A stretch of DNA of 64,000 bases. Origin: Prostheceraeus crozeri. Lineage: Eukaryota > Platyhelminthes > Polycladida > Euryleptidae. Made by a program: the position numbers and the translations under genes. Positions within the stretch are counted from its first letter, which is position 1. Each line of letters starts with the position of its first letter. Under the pieces are notes generated by a model. The model ran no database searches and was not told the DNA's origin. It saw only the letters and a list, made by a program, of their open reading frames with translations. Positions 12,901-24,424 of the stretch are shown here, piece after piece. The DNA lies in assembly GCA_907163375.1 (NCBI GenBank), contig CAJQUW010014378.1, forward strand, positions 217,766-281,765, in the 5' to 3' direction.

Positions 12901-13489
12901 TTGCAAAAATTTAGCGTCTTAAAAAGGGATGAAATATTTTTCAGAACACAGGAACGCAATCTACGCGAAACTATGCTTCAAAATCAATGCGTTAGGGCTT
13001 CCTAATTCTATGATTCTGCTGTACCCTTAAGCAAAAAGCTTATAAAACAACAACAAAACTCAAAAAAGGAGGAAAGCAAACATCTGATGAGCCTGTCCTT
13101 CGATGCTAGAAGGTACCATTTTCAAACAATTGTGTATTCAGGTATGGCTCCTCTCGGGTGATGTAGATTCGAAACTATTCAAATCGCAGTCGTCAGATGG
13201 CATGAACGATTTAAAAATTGTCGGTCGATGTTGCAATATATACACTCGAATCTTCAGGTAAAAATTGTGATTGCCTTGTCTAGTGCTCTTTAAACCCCAT
13301 TCCCAAATGGCGTATTTTCTTTCTTAGTGATGTGTGGTTCACGTCTAAAATAATAGACAACAACGCCAGAGAGGAATTTGGGAGTGTCGATTTTCAACTG
13401 AACCAATGAAAATATTTTCTTGTTTTAGAGTCCATGTTGACACCGAGGTTGCTATTTTTGACTGGAAATTGCTAGATCGGCAACCAGCA
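9915..13489. other. Gene-free AT-rich spacer
   Basis: Open frames here are short, lack recognisable motifs and overlap on both strands. Apart from the inverted dispersed repeat at 10786-10920 I see no structured feature. Confidence 0.5.
10786..10920 (-). repeat. Dispersed short repeat, copy B
   Basis: Reverse-complement counterpart of the repeat at 3530-3665, including the blocks GGATGTTCCTGTGATGC and TAATGTAAATTATG. Confidence 0.75.
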
Positions 13490-13790
13490 CGAGTTTCTGC
13501 ATGGAGCGAGGCCGAAAGTGACATAATGACAGTACATAATGATGTACAGATGTACACCCTATGCCTACTACGAATCTGTACGTCTGCCGAGTTGTAACTA
13601 GCTCTCTTCTTTTTAGACAGGAACAAAGTAAAACACATCGTTAATCCAATAGGACGCAAATTGAAGATTTTTCCAAAAATGAAATTTTCTATGTTTTCGG
13701 TTAAAAAGTTAAGAATGCCAAGTCTAGCGCCATATTTTTTGACATGAAATGTCTTCATGTCATTTCCAATGATGTCCATGTGCTATCACC
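13490..13790 (+). repeat. Copy of the dispersed inverted-repeat family
   Basis: Shares GGAGCGAGGCCGAAA, GAATCTGTACGTCTGCCGAG and AAACACAT..TTAATCCAA blocks with 4940-5300, 25012-25280 (opposite strand) and 47549-47665. The 144-residue antisense frame here is an accident of the repeat. Confidence 0.7.
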
Positions 13791-14088
13791 ATGGTTCTGA
13801 TCGGCATTCTAGGCGAGAATGCGGTTAAAAGTGGATTAAATTGCTCAAAGTGCTTGCGTTTGCCGACATTAGGAGGCTTGCCAGATCTGAATGTGTCTAA
13901 CCTCTTAGACAGGGTACATAATATAGAAGGTGTCGTCATTGTAGATAACCATATACTTTATTTGAGATCAGACGGCTATGTTTGGATTTACATAAGCATA
14001 TCAGGAAACATAGATATACATGAGGAATAGTATAACTTAGCAACGTCTTATGAACATATCCCCGATTACATGGAATGTGGTATGATAT

Positions 14089-14138
14089 CATTTAACATAG
14101 TTCATACAACACTGCATTTAACATAGTTCATACAACAC
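14089..14138. repeat. 26-bp direct repeat at the 3' LTR edge
   Basis: The sequence CATTTAACATAGTTCATACA plus six more bases occurs twice in tandem (14089-14114 and 14115-14138), just beyond the polypurine tract. It may be a duplicated LTR terminus. A similar string occurs near 24998. Confidence 0.7.
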
Positions 14139-14191
14139 TTCCCCCCTTGCAAAAAAATTCCACCACGAGTTCAAAATAAATCGCAATATAG

Positions 14192-16680
14192 TCAGGGAAA
14201 TCCGTATCGATCAGTCCTCGTCCGTTGTCTGCGTGGATACCTTCTTGTATCAAAGTTATTTGTATTCTCGATGGCAACACGTCGTCTAGATACTGGTTCA
14301 ATTTCAGTATTCCAGTTAACAACTGAAGAAGCTATACAATTTCCTGGCTTTAGGTGATAATAGTTGCGGTCTATCACTCCTTTAGTCACACAATGTTGTA
14401 ATCGATACGTCCAATTTCCGAAGCACTTGATCACAATATAAGGTCCATCATATCTCCCTTTTTCTTAATCTTTTCGCTTTGGAAAAATTTCCGCCATAAC
14501 TTTATCTCCAACAACAAATGGTCAGACTCTATCAAAGTTTTCTTTTTTCCTGAAATTTTTCCTGATTTGTTTTTGAATCGAATTCGTCACATTTTGTATA
14601 TCACGTATGTATTCATGTACTGACAGTTCGTGGCCGTTATCATTTGATAGTAGAAATGGGTTCATTTTTCTATCAAACACTATTTCAAATGTAGTAAAAT
14701 CAGTTGTTCTCTGTTTCGTGCATCTTAATGCTCTTTCCGCCAACGGTAGTATATCTGTCCATTTCTTCCCTGAGCTAGAGGTGGTAGCGATCTTTGGCCG
14801 TTATGAACAGGCGTTCTACCATAGAATTTCCTTTTGGAAAATACGGAGCAGATTTTGTTTTCTTGATACCCAATAACTTACAAATCGATGTTAACAAGTC
14901 ATTTTCGAACTCATTACCTCTATCAGAGTGAATGGCTCTCGGTGTTCCAAAAATTGATATCCAAAATCTTCCCAATGCCCTTGCAACTTCTTTCCCATTG
15001 GCCAGACGTAATGGTATTAACGCTGCAAATCGAGAAAAATCATCGATGACTCCCAAAATATATAGTCAATTTTTTTACCGTCAGTTTGCACTCCTTCCTT
15101 TGATATAGTATGTCTCAAATATGATACATTTGCTTCAAAAAATTGGTACTTCTCCGGAGCATGTTTGAGACCAGCTTCACGTATTTTAGAAAATATTACT
15201 TCCAATCGTTCAAATTGTTCGTCTATGGTCTTTGAAAATACAAGAATATCATCTAAGTAAATCACATACTGTTGCCAATTTTCCGCATGAAATAGTCTGT
15301 GCATTAATTTTTGAAACGTTCCAGGAGATGTAGAAAGTCCCATGGGCATGCGAAGAAATTCATAGTGATTTTTGCTTGTACTAAACGCAGTCTTTTCAAT
15401 ATCATTAGGATTCATCTGTACGTTATGATATCCAGAACTGAAATCAAGAGTAGAGAAATAGGCAGAACACTTCAAGGTATCCAATAATTCTGTCACATCA
15501 GGAATGGGAAAAACAGGTCTCTTTGTTATGGCATTTAATTGCCTGCAATCTACTGTCAATCTTATATTTCCATCTTTCTTAGGCACCACAACCAAAGGAG
15601 CATTCCATGGCGAATTGCTTTCTCGTATAATTCCTCTCTTCTCAAAATCATCAATCATTTCATCTACCTTGGCTTCCAATCCTGTAGGTATTCTTGTTCT
15701 TCTAGCATTTATCGGCAAGGAATCTCCAGCATCGATCACATGAGAAACAATTTCCGTTAACCCAATATCACTTTTAGACGTATTAAATATATCCGCAAAA
15801 TTTTTAGGTAATTGTTCCATTTTTTCACTATCTTTATCCCACATTTCCGATAAATTATTTTCAAGTTTAGCACGTATTGATTGCCATCGATGATCACATG
15901 AATTCATTTCGGTAGTTTTCATTTCACATTTCCAACAATTTCTTTCCATTGAACTGGACAAAGATTTCCAATTATAGTGCCTTTCTTGAGTTTTATATAA
16001 TCCTTAAATGTCCAAATACGAATAGGCATGCATTTCTTTTCATCCATACACACTAAACCAGAACCAGTAAGGTAAAAATCTTCATTACTCATATTTGAGC
16101 ATATTGGCTCATATAAACTTGATTCATGTGATAACACATCACCATCTACGAATCCTCGGATGAAGTACTCACCTGACTTCCCGAACTTTAAAGTGTCATA
16201 ACATCTGACTTTAACTTCAACACTCTTGTTTCCAACATCCTGAGTCTTCAAATATTCTGCAGTCTGACCGCGACTCTCAGGACAGACACGCTCTAGTTTC
16301 CCAAATTGCCTTTGCCGTTATCCGAATGAGGTTTTACTTTTGATATAAAAGGCACAACACTGTCTTGTATTTTGATACAGTCATTTGGTAAGTCAATGCA
16401 CATATCCATCTCTTTCATCGATCTTATACTCAATATAATTTTTGGAAATAGATTTGATACTACCCAGAATCTACAACATTTTACCGAATACCCTACTTTG
16501 ATATTGAGTCGAACCCAACCAATCACATTCATACATGAATTGTTTGCACAACGTATGACCTTGTTTCCTGTATGATGAATTTTGATAGACTTATTTTTCA
16601 ATTTCATACTCTTCACAAATTTCAAATCAACTACATTTATTTCAGCACCAGTATCACAAAAGATTTTGATTTCTTAATTT
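14192..16680 (-). pseudogene. Gypsy pol: protease, reverse transcriptase, integrase; internally deleted
   Basis: The protease active-site motif DTGAEINVV is encoded near 16640-16665, just after an in-frame TAA. The frame 16251-15919 links to reverse transcriptase at 15961-15017, with KDGNIRLTVDCRQLNA, TLDFSSGYHN and the catalytic YLDD. Right after the thumb the sequence jumps to the integrase core (GVIDDFSRF, then HSDRGNEFEN) in a different frame near 15055. The connection domain, RNase H and the integrase zinc finger are absent. Integrase C-terminal pieces follow at 14743-14522 and 14434-14192, each in its own frame. Once encoded the replication polyprotein; now several frameshifts and one large deletion. 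Confidence 0.88.
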
Positions 16681-16963
16681 TCGCAAAGTCCACGTATTAT
16701 CGGTTTGTTTGCAGCTTTTTCCATGTTACTTTTTCATATAACTGTTTCTGTTTTATGTGGATTCCTTTTCATTTTTCCTTCAACATAATCAGATAATTGA
16801 ATAATGTCTCTGGGATATTCTCGGCTCCTCATATTTTTCATTCTCATGTGTTTGTTTTGAATAACTTTCTTGTTTTGAAAAGCCTCTTTCTTCTTTTTCT
16901 CCTTACCCGTTGTTGACACATCATGAATAGTCATCGCATGTACCACGGGTGATGTAATAATGT

Positions 16964-17432
16964 TTACGTCACTGAGCTTCTGTTCAACGTTTGATTCAGG
17001 TATTGATTCACATGATGAATCACTGTCCCAATGCTCAATGCTTTGAGATTCTCCCACATCCCGTAATCTTCGGACACGTCGTTCTCTTCTACGAAATCCA
17101 TTTGATAAAAAACAACGATGTCCTTGCCTACCACAATTTTTGCACGACTGTACTTAAGTACACGATCTGGAAATATGTCCCAATTGTCCACATGTCCAAC
17201 ATTGGATGGCGTTATTTCTTGCAATGGCATTGTTTCGGTTTCCATTTCTGAAATTTACTTTATTTGTGACCGTAGTTGGTTGATTTTCAGTAGAACGTCG
17301 TACAATATCCGCGTAAATATTCTTTTTAACCCCATAATTATTTTGCAAAATCTCCACTATAGATGATAATTGTTTTTGGATGATTGACATTTGGTTCTGC
17401 AAGTTTTCAATTTCTGTTGTTGATCGTTCCAT
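16964..17432 (-). pseudogene. Gypsy nucleocapsid remnant (CCHC zinc knuckle)
   Basis: The frame 17432-17154 has a coiled-coil start followed by a CCHC knuckle, CWTCGQLGHISRSC. A second, damaged knuckle (CKNCGRQGHRC, with shortened spacing) is encoded in another frame near 17130. Matrix and capsid parts of gag are not present, so this is the 3' end of gag only. Confidence 0.75.
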
Positions 17433-17460
17433 TTGGCGTATATGTGCTAGATTTGCCTCA

Positions 17461-18090
17461 TTTTAATCATTGGTATTGGTAATGTTTTCCTTCTTAACTA
17501 ACTCATGTAGGGCGAATAAAAGTCCAAAAAGTACAAATGCTTAAGATAGGTCAATTTTACATAAGATCCTCAAATCTGGTCTTCAAATTTGATCTGCTAA
17601 TCCCCTTGAGTAGTTATTTGGTCCAAATAAGGTACAAAAAAATCGCTAGGTACAAAAATTTTAAACAAGCTGATATGCCTATTAGCAAGCTCATTTTCAT
17701 TTTTCCTGTCCCTATTTGATCTATCGTTGCTGCTGTCATTCATTTTTTAAATGATCTGTCATTTGTGTTCCCATTCGTCCTTCCGTTCTTGATCTTCGTT
17801 CCCATTTGACCTCCCGTTCCTGATCCTCGCTACACGTCACACACAGAGAGCAAGAGCAGATAGCTGAGCCGGCTATGATGATTGTTTTCGGACAAGCTCG
17901 TGTAATCGTGAGATGACGTTGCTTGCCAAAATCAGTCCACGAACCTGATTGGCAGAGAAGAGGTCCTATTGTATTTCAAGAAACAGAGCGCATATTTTCT
18001 CCGTGTATGTGAAGATATCGACCAGCAAATGCGTCATACTGACTGGTGAGGTAAACGTCCCTTCGCTCAACTATTGTCCGCGTCTTCCAC
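17461..18090. other. Gene-free spacer with short polypyrimidine-like duplication
   Basis: No gene seen. Around 17770-17830 a TCCCATT(C/T)G..CCTTCCGTTC..TGATC phrase is repeated, a small local duplication. Confidence 0.4.
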
Positions 18091-18091
18091 C

Positions 18092-19850
18092 ATGCCGAAA
18101 ATTGCTGCGACCAAGTCATCGAAAGTGAAAACATACACTGAAAAATATCCGAAGGAATTCAGTGCAGCCCCGAACAGCGAACTTTTCTGCAAACTGTGTG
18201 AGAACATTGTGAAATGTGACAAATCCTACCACGTTTAAAGTCATCGAAATTCTAGAAGGCACAGTAATAAACTTTCAATCTCTGTTTCGTCATCTTCGTC
18301 GCAATCGTTCTTGACTTCTGAACCAGCTACATTTACCGCAATGATTACTAAGGCATTCCTAGAAGCTGACATAACGCTTCATAAGTTGCAGCATACTTCC
18401 ATTAAAGCAGTGGCGGGCAACGCGTGGCCCCCGGGCCACTTGGTGGCCCACCGGGACATATTGGGTGGCCCGCCACCGCTTCTCAAATCTCAAGTGGCCC
18501 GCTGACATTATTTGAATCTGTGATGTGAAAATGATTCACTCCGACTTCGACCTTTGTGAGGTGCATCTAAGGGTGAAGGATCCTCTTTAGAATTTTCAAA
18601 ACCATTAATTCACAACTAAGTGAGCAATGTGATGGCACAAACAAACAGAAATCTACATTCGAATTATCCAACCATGCTCCTTTCATAATGAATATCTTCT
18701 CGCACAAGCGCTCAATGGTCATCACCTGCGCGAGTCTATGCTAAGCCACATAGTATTCGATGCCCTGCTGAGCATGCTTCTCTACGTAATGAGGTAATGT
18801 CAGTCACATTCACAAAAAAGTCAAATTACCTTTTAATTACACAAAAGAAAAACTTACACATTTTGTTAAACGCCTGTTTGCTCCTCAGCACTCGCATGAA
18901 TTGTAGAAAGTAAATAATCATTTCTTAATATTAAGCAAATTACATCTAGTTGCGTGCAATACTGCTGTATGCATTTACATGTAAAATGTTGTTATGTTAT
19001 ACGACCACTATGAACGTATGGTACAGCAGCCCATGTTTGCACTTAAAAGTACGGAACAAATGAATATAAAGCATATAATATTGCTTTTTAAAATTGGTGG
19101 CCCGCTATCCAAACTTGGTTGCCCACCACTGCATTAAAGAATTGTTCGCATACATGAATAAGCGATTGCCCTCTGTTTCTGTGTGCCGACAACTTGTGCC
19201 GAAATTAGCAGCCGATGAAAAAGAGAATTTGAAATCCAGATTATCCGGTAAGAAAATCTTTCTAGTTGTTGACGAATCTGAAGTTCAAAGAAAGAAGTTC
19301 GCGAATGTTCTCGCTGGAAGTCTAGAAACTTCAGACAAAGCATGGCTTTATGACTGCGTTCCCTGATCAAGAGTCTTAACAGCGCCATGGTCTGTCAAAT
19401 CGTCGACGACTGCATTCGTGACTTAAATGCGGCACGGAGCGACTTCTTGCTTCTTTTATCCGATTGTGCACGATACATGAAATCAGCCGGCCAGCAATTA
19501 AAAAGCTTCTACCCTCGCCTATTTCATGTCACATGTACTGCACATCTGCTTCACAACTGTGCAATGAAGGTACGAACTCATTATCCGGCAATAGACCGTC
19601 TGATTGCTTCCATAAAAGCAGTAACTGTAAAAAATGGTGACAGAAGGCAACAGTTTTCGGAAATAGGTCAAACCCCAAAGCCCGTACTAACCAGATGGGG
19701 GACTTGGTTAGAGGCTGCGTTCTGGTACGCAGAGCACTTACCGACCATTCGCAATATTGTGGAGACCTGGGAAGGAGATGGTGTTCTAGTCACTCGTGCC
19801 AAGGCTGCGGTCATGGATGAAAAATCTGCAAACTGAGCTTCGTAGTGTTT
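18092..19850 (+). pseudogene. hAT-like transposase relic (CGBP1/DUF659-type), interrupted
   Basis: The ATG at 18092 starts a BED-like zinc-finger N-terminus (ELFCKLC). A TAA at 18236-18238 breaks it, after which the same frame continues with FTAMITKAFLEADITLHKL. The frame is then interrupted by a 724-bp element at 18408-19131. Past the insertion (and in phase with the part before it) it continues as ELFAYMNKRLPSVSV and KKIFLVVDESE, matching the catalytic-domain start of hAT-related proteins. A frame change near 19370 leads to the part with LLLSDCARYM, HVTCTAHLLHNCAMKV and TRWGTWLEAA, the most conserved block of the family. It ends near 19840. One nonsense codon, at least one frameshift and an insertion make it non-functional. 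Confidence 0.8.
18408..19131. mobile_element. Non-autonomous hAT element with perfect 8-bp TSD
   Basis: The insertion is bounded by terminal inverted repeats CAGTGG(C/T)GGGCAAC and flanked on both sides by CATTAAAG (18400-18407 and 19132-19139). Eight-base duplications and CAG...CTG ends are hAT hallmarks. Inside, blocks of GTGGCCCGC occur near both ends. It has no transposase and split the hAT-like gene at 18092-19850. Confidence 0.93.
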
Positions 19851-19885
19851 TAGATTATCGCTCGATTGCTTTATTGCTGCATACG

Positions 19886-20077
19886 ATGACCCAGAGTTGG
19901 AAGTGGATCGTGGGTCATGGGTCAGGTGGGTCACAAAATCGTGTGGGTCACGTGGGTTATGGGTCATGTTTTTCCGAAAAGTTGGTGGCTCAGGTGGGTC
20001 GTGGGTCACATTTAGCGTGGGTCAGGTGGGTCGTTGGTCAGACTTCGTTGACCCACTTCCAACCAGTTTGACCCATG
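19886..20077. mobile_element. GGGTCA-rich mini-element with inverted ends
   Basis: About 190 nt consisting largely of GTGGGTCA-type tandem words. The outer parts are inverted (TGACCC..AGTTGGAAGTGG on the left, CCACTTCCAACC..TTGACCCA on the right). It sits at the 3' end of the hAT-like relic. Likely a small MITE with an expanded simple repeat. Confidence 0.6.
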
Positions 20078-20149
20078 ATAGATTTGACAATCTCAAATAC
20101 AGCAAACTTCATTTATTCGTATTCTTATCATTCATGAAAAATGATTGAG

Positions 20150-21583
20150 TCATGTCACTGAAAGGGGTGATAGATGCACACAGTCAAAATATGCAACACT
20201 ATTGACTTTCACAAACCTCATACAGTTTCGAAAGGGGGCGGAATTCACACAAATTATGGCCCGAAAGCAATTGCTGCTGTCTACTGCTCGAGATGTTGGT
20301 TGTTGTTAATTGGTGGAGAGAATGTGTATGCTCGATTCCGTGTTTCTATGTCTGACGATACCCAATGATGTGTGGCCTTGATTTCAGAGATACAGCTACT
20401 GAAGAAGTCAGGTATTCAGAGGTTTTATTCATCTTGAAAATTTTCTTGTAATGCTAGCCGACCTTCGCTTTGCTTGTTTCGTTTGATTTTGTTGGTCTTC
20501 CGTAGAAAATATCCTCTGGTAGAGATAAGAATGGTAAATCTCGGGAAAAAGATTGATCAGAGCCTAAATATTTTCGAAATATGTAATTGATCAAAATATC
20601 TTGATAATATACCCACTTGTATACATGCTTCATATCTAAAGTATTTAACCGGTCAATCCACTTTCGCATCACACATGTTCCATGCATCACATTGCTCATT
20701 CGATACATGATAATCTGAAATGCGATAATTCAAACGACGGTCATTGATCTAGACTTATCCATTTCACAGACTTATTGTGACAGATCTCTGTGAGGAGATA
20801 TTTTTTGACACTAAATAAAAAGTTTCGTTTTGATATTTGATTTGGTATCAATATAAATAGGAATATTTATTTACATGATGTCGCTTCTGATTGTTATCAC
20901 AACGTACTCGTACATGTAGTGCCACTCAAATATATCATTTCACCTATATGTACATTGTAATCTAATTCCTGAATTATAATCTTGTCCTTGTGCAATTTTC
21001 TACTCACGCGTTACGCATGCTTATTCCATTTGCTTTTCAATGAATGTCACTCTTACCTCAAAATGCAACGTTCTACTTAAATCTAACATTAGCGGAAGTT
21101 AATGAAATTTGAATCGAAATCAATTTGAAGCAACAGAATATTAGTTTGACGATTTTTCTGTAATAGCTTTCACACATGCAGTATCTACCATAATAAATGC
21201 ATGAATAAATGATTTAGGTCTACTGCAATCTTATTTTTTGACTTCAATTGATTAAGGAATGTTAAATTTGATATTCAGTCTGTTGGGCCCTCACCTTAAC
21301 TAATTATCTCTCTACGAGTTAAATAGGTAGCACAAAAAAGGATAGGCATGAATTATAACACGAAACAGAATCGTTTAATTTTTTAGAACCTTAGGCATTT
21401 GTGGTACATGAACTTTGATTATAAGATAATTTTGATGAGGTCACATGTCTATTTATCATGTGACAAGTGATCTGATACACATGAATCTTCATAACAAATC
21501 TTAACAAAAATTTTGATACTGTGAGGCCTCTACCTAGATAGACTTGGAATCTTGAATGAAAATGAAACTAAAGATGATACCAC
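20150..21583. other. Gene-free spacer
   Basis: AT-rich sequence. The 84-residue frame at 20708-20454 (minus) has no recognisable motif and I do not support it as a gene. Confidence 0.5.
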
Positions 21584-22011
21584 ACTAGGTGACATGCCAC
21601 GCTCAATCACGCGTAATTCACGCGTGAACCACGCGTAATTACACATGACCCTAAACATCCGTGGCTATGCGGGACATTGCTGCAACATCTGTTATATAAG
21701 TTAGTTTAGTTGGCAGTCCTGTTATATAGACTTTGCGTCTCATGTGTCTGCATGTATCAGAGGCTAAACAATGTGATAGGACCTCAATTTCATGCTCAGG
21801 GAAGACAGAACATGCTTAGCGGTTCATTCGTGGTTCAAGCGGCAGCGCAGACAACCGTAGACGACGCGCAAACTATACACGCTCGCCCGCGCGTATTCAT
21901 AAACATTTCCAATGTTTTAACAGCATCAGATCAAGTGATTTCTGACTCCTAGTGCAGCGCGTATGTACGCGGGTAGAAGAACAGAATGTCCTTAACCACG
22001 GATGTTTGGGG

Positions 22012-24383
22012 CAGGGCTGTGGAGCCGATGCGTTATCTCATCGGCTCCGGCTCCGGCTCCACGACACTGATGTGAAAGGCTCCGGCTCCGGCTCCGACTC
22101 CGACTCCGACTTCAAATTCAGGTTCTATCTATGCTGGTTATCCTGGATCCGTTGAACGGGTTTTTTGGATGACGGTGTGGCCTTTAGAGGCTTGCTACAA
22201 TCATCAAATTAGTTTTCATTAACAAGCAACGACTTAAATTAATAATAAAAATGAAAATAGCCTAATATAATGACAAATAACATACTTGTCATATATTTTT
22301 GCATGAATTGACTATCTCTGAAAGATAAAATAAAGTTATAGCCAGGATTGGTTAAATTAGATAAAGATCTCCCGCACTGGCTAAAAATAAATTGGCCTAG
22401 CCTGCAACCAGTCTACTACGAGGCTACATTAAATAAGACCACATGAGTGATGATGATATACCTAATTAGCCGTCACAGGGGCCGAATAGTAGTATAAGCT
22501 TTTTAACAAAGCTTGAATATGAAACTGGATAGCGTATGCCTCTAAATAGCTTATAGGGCCTGTATCTACTCGAACATGGAAAGGGTATCGTCTATATAGC
22601 CAAATATACCGTATCAATAAAGATATCAATTGCTTTATTGAATATTAAAGTGTATATAGGCTAGCTTAAGTTGTTATTGTTATTTGTTATTGCCTTTATT
22701 CAATAGTCGGTTGGTCCATGAATAATATGATCGGTGGGTAGCCCACGACTCATCATCTGTAGAAATTGTAATTTAGATAGCCTCATTGTAGTGTAGGCTA
22801 GAAATGTACAATTGAAAATTATACTTAAAAAAATTAAAAATATCTAATTTAGGACAAGCTTTGTAATTCTATGCAGCATACTTAATAAGTTAAGGCCTAA
22901 CTTACATTATATTAATTTCGTATTTTTCATTATGGCGTAAAGTTGCAATAAATAATTCATCAATGATTCATGTATATTATTATATTCAATTTATGTATAA
23001 CACATTACCACTATTCCTCTGATGATGGTTAGGCTGATGAAACTGAACTCGGAGTATCACACAGTATGTTGCAGGGTGCTATGCATAATAAAAATTTGAC
23101 TGCGAGCATCGAGCAGAAATCCCATCTACTTTGCTAGCTTTCGAATGCGCGTGCGGTTTAATGTCACAGACAATAGAAAAGGGAGGTCAAGAGGTGCCTT
23201 TATTGAGAGCGTCTCAGTCTTTTTTTATTTTTTACATATAAGTCAGCATGATATCAGCATAAAGTGTTGACAGACGGAAAAAATAGTAATGAAAATTCTT
23301 GAAATCCACAGGTCTATGACATTTGGGGAAATGTTATTGCACGATACGGCTCTTGTGCAGTCCTCCCTCCCCCATTTTTTCTCTGGTCAAAAGATGCAGC
23401 ACCATTGGATGTCCGTTTCAGCATCACCGGTTTGAGTGTATCAAACCATGAGCAGCATTCCATCACCATTCCGTGCTGTTGTAAAAATCTACGTGGGTAA
23501 TTGCGATGTCATGGTCGCAAACTTCGTCAGCAAGTCAACATTGTAATTTGCCATCGAGTTTTTCGCATTGAAATATACCCTTTGAATTTTGAAGTCAAAG
23601 GAAATTCATTGTGAATGAGATACCTTTAAAATAATAGGGCGCTACTAGAAGTGGCTGGGTCGCTTATTGCTATAGCCATGTGAGGACTTGTAGTCAGGTC
23701 ATTCGTATGAGTGTGAAGAGTTATCCCTACAATCAAAATTGATCAAATTCAATAATCGATTGTTTTGAAAAATGTAGGTGGGGGACTGCACAAGAGCCTA
23801 CAATACAATCTAAGGAAATTGGCATTGTCACAGATGCCAGTAGCTTCTGCCAGTAGCCATACCGATAGATGATAGCCTACATAGTAACCGTATTAGATTT
23901 AAGACATTGCGCAAGAAATGTAGCTATATTATCTTTGCTGACTGAACTGGAAATGTGTACATAAATGATTGGCGACTTGTCTCTAGGAATCTACAATCAT
24001 CTAGTTAGCATGCATATAAGAAGTCTTCAAATTAATGGATTTTGGAGAGTACGTTGTCAATATGGAAATTAGTCTTACGAAACATAGCAATAAAAAATAT
24101 TACACATGTGTGTAAATATATAATAAATATAATACAAAAGAAGGCGGCAACTGCAAAGAAAGATATCGTGGAGGACAGATCATTGGTATACTTAAAAGAC
24201 ATATCATTAGATTTCAAATGATTTAATTTTTCTATGATGCCAATTAATAACTTTCAAAATTCTAGATTTATATCAAAGCTCAAACTATCGGAGCCGGAGC
24301 CGGAGCCTTTGTGATAAATCGGCTCCGGCTCCGGCTCCGACCAAAACCATCGGCTCCGGCTCGGCTCCGGCTCCACAGCCCTG
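22012..24383. mobile_element. Non-autonomous hAT element (2372 bp) with perfect 8-bp TSD
   Basis: Ends are CAGGGCTGTGGAGCCG and its inverse, followed inward by runs of GGCTCC repeats. The target duplication GTTTGGGG is present at 22004-22011 and 24384-24391. CAGGGCTGTGGAG is a common hAT terminus. The 2.1-kb interior has no recognisable transposase, so it would need a helper. Confidence 0.93.
23348..23798. mobile_element. 451-bp MITE nested in the hAT element
   Basis: Inverted termini GGCTCTTGTGCAGTCC are separated by 420 nt of non-coding sequence. TAC precedes the left end (23345-23347) and follows the right end (23799-23801), suggesting a 3-bp target duplication as in PIF/Harbinger elements; the family assignment is tentative. 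Confidence 0.8.
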
Positions 24384-24424
24384 GTTTGGGGTGTTCCGTA
24401 AATACGCGTGACATGTCACCTAGT

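Larger units (their letters stand above)
14089..17460 (-). mobile_element. Ty3/gypsy LTR retrotransposon relic
   Basis: On the minus strand the order is zinc-knuckle nucleocapsid, aspartic protease, reverse transcriptase, integrase: the Ty3/gypsy arrangement. A polypurine tract (GCAAGGGGGGAAG, 14139-14151) is followed by TGTTGTATGAAC, the expected start of the 3' LTR. A matching 5' LTR was not found, most of gag is missing, and RNase H is deleted. The copy is dead. Confidence 0.85.
21584..24424. mobile_element. Old inverted-repeat element, now a nest of three
   Basis: The ends are inverted repeats ACTAGGTGACATG(C/T)CACGC, followed inward by ACGCGT-rich sequence and CCCTAAACATCCGTGG on the left and its inverted copy on the right. 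Without the nested hAT element the original unit would be about 460 bp with no transposase. Confidence 0.8.

Noticed and set aside
13345..13779. 144-residue minus-strand frame
   Set aside because: It lies in a dispersed non-coding repeat, and no protein motif is visible.
14089..14138. Tandem 26-mer as a target-site duplication of the gypsy element
   Set aside because: Gypsy elements make 4-6 bp duplications; the two copies are adjacent on one side only, so a duplicated LTR edge is more likely.
20454..20708. 84-residue minus-strand frame as a gene
   Set aside because: No domain, no neighbours, no repeat or promoter evidence.
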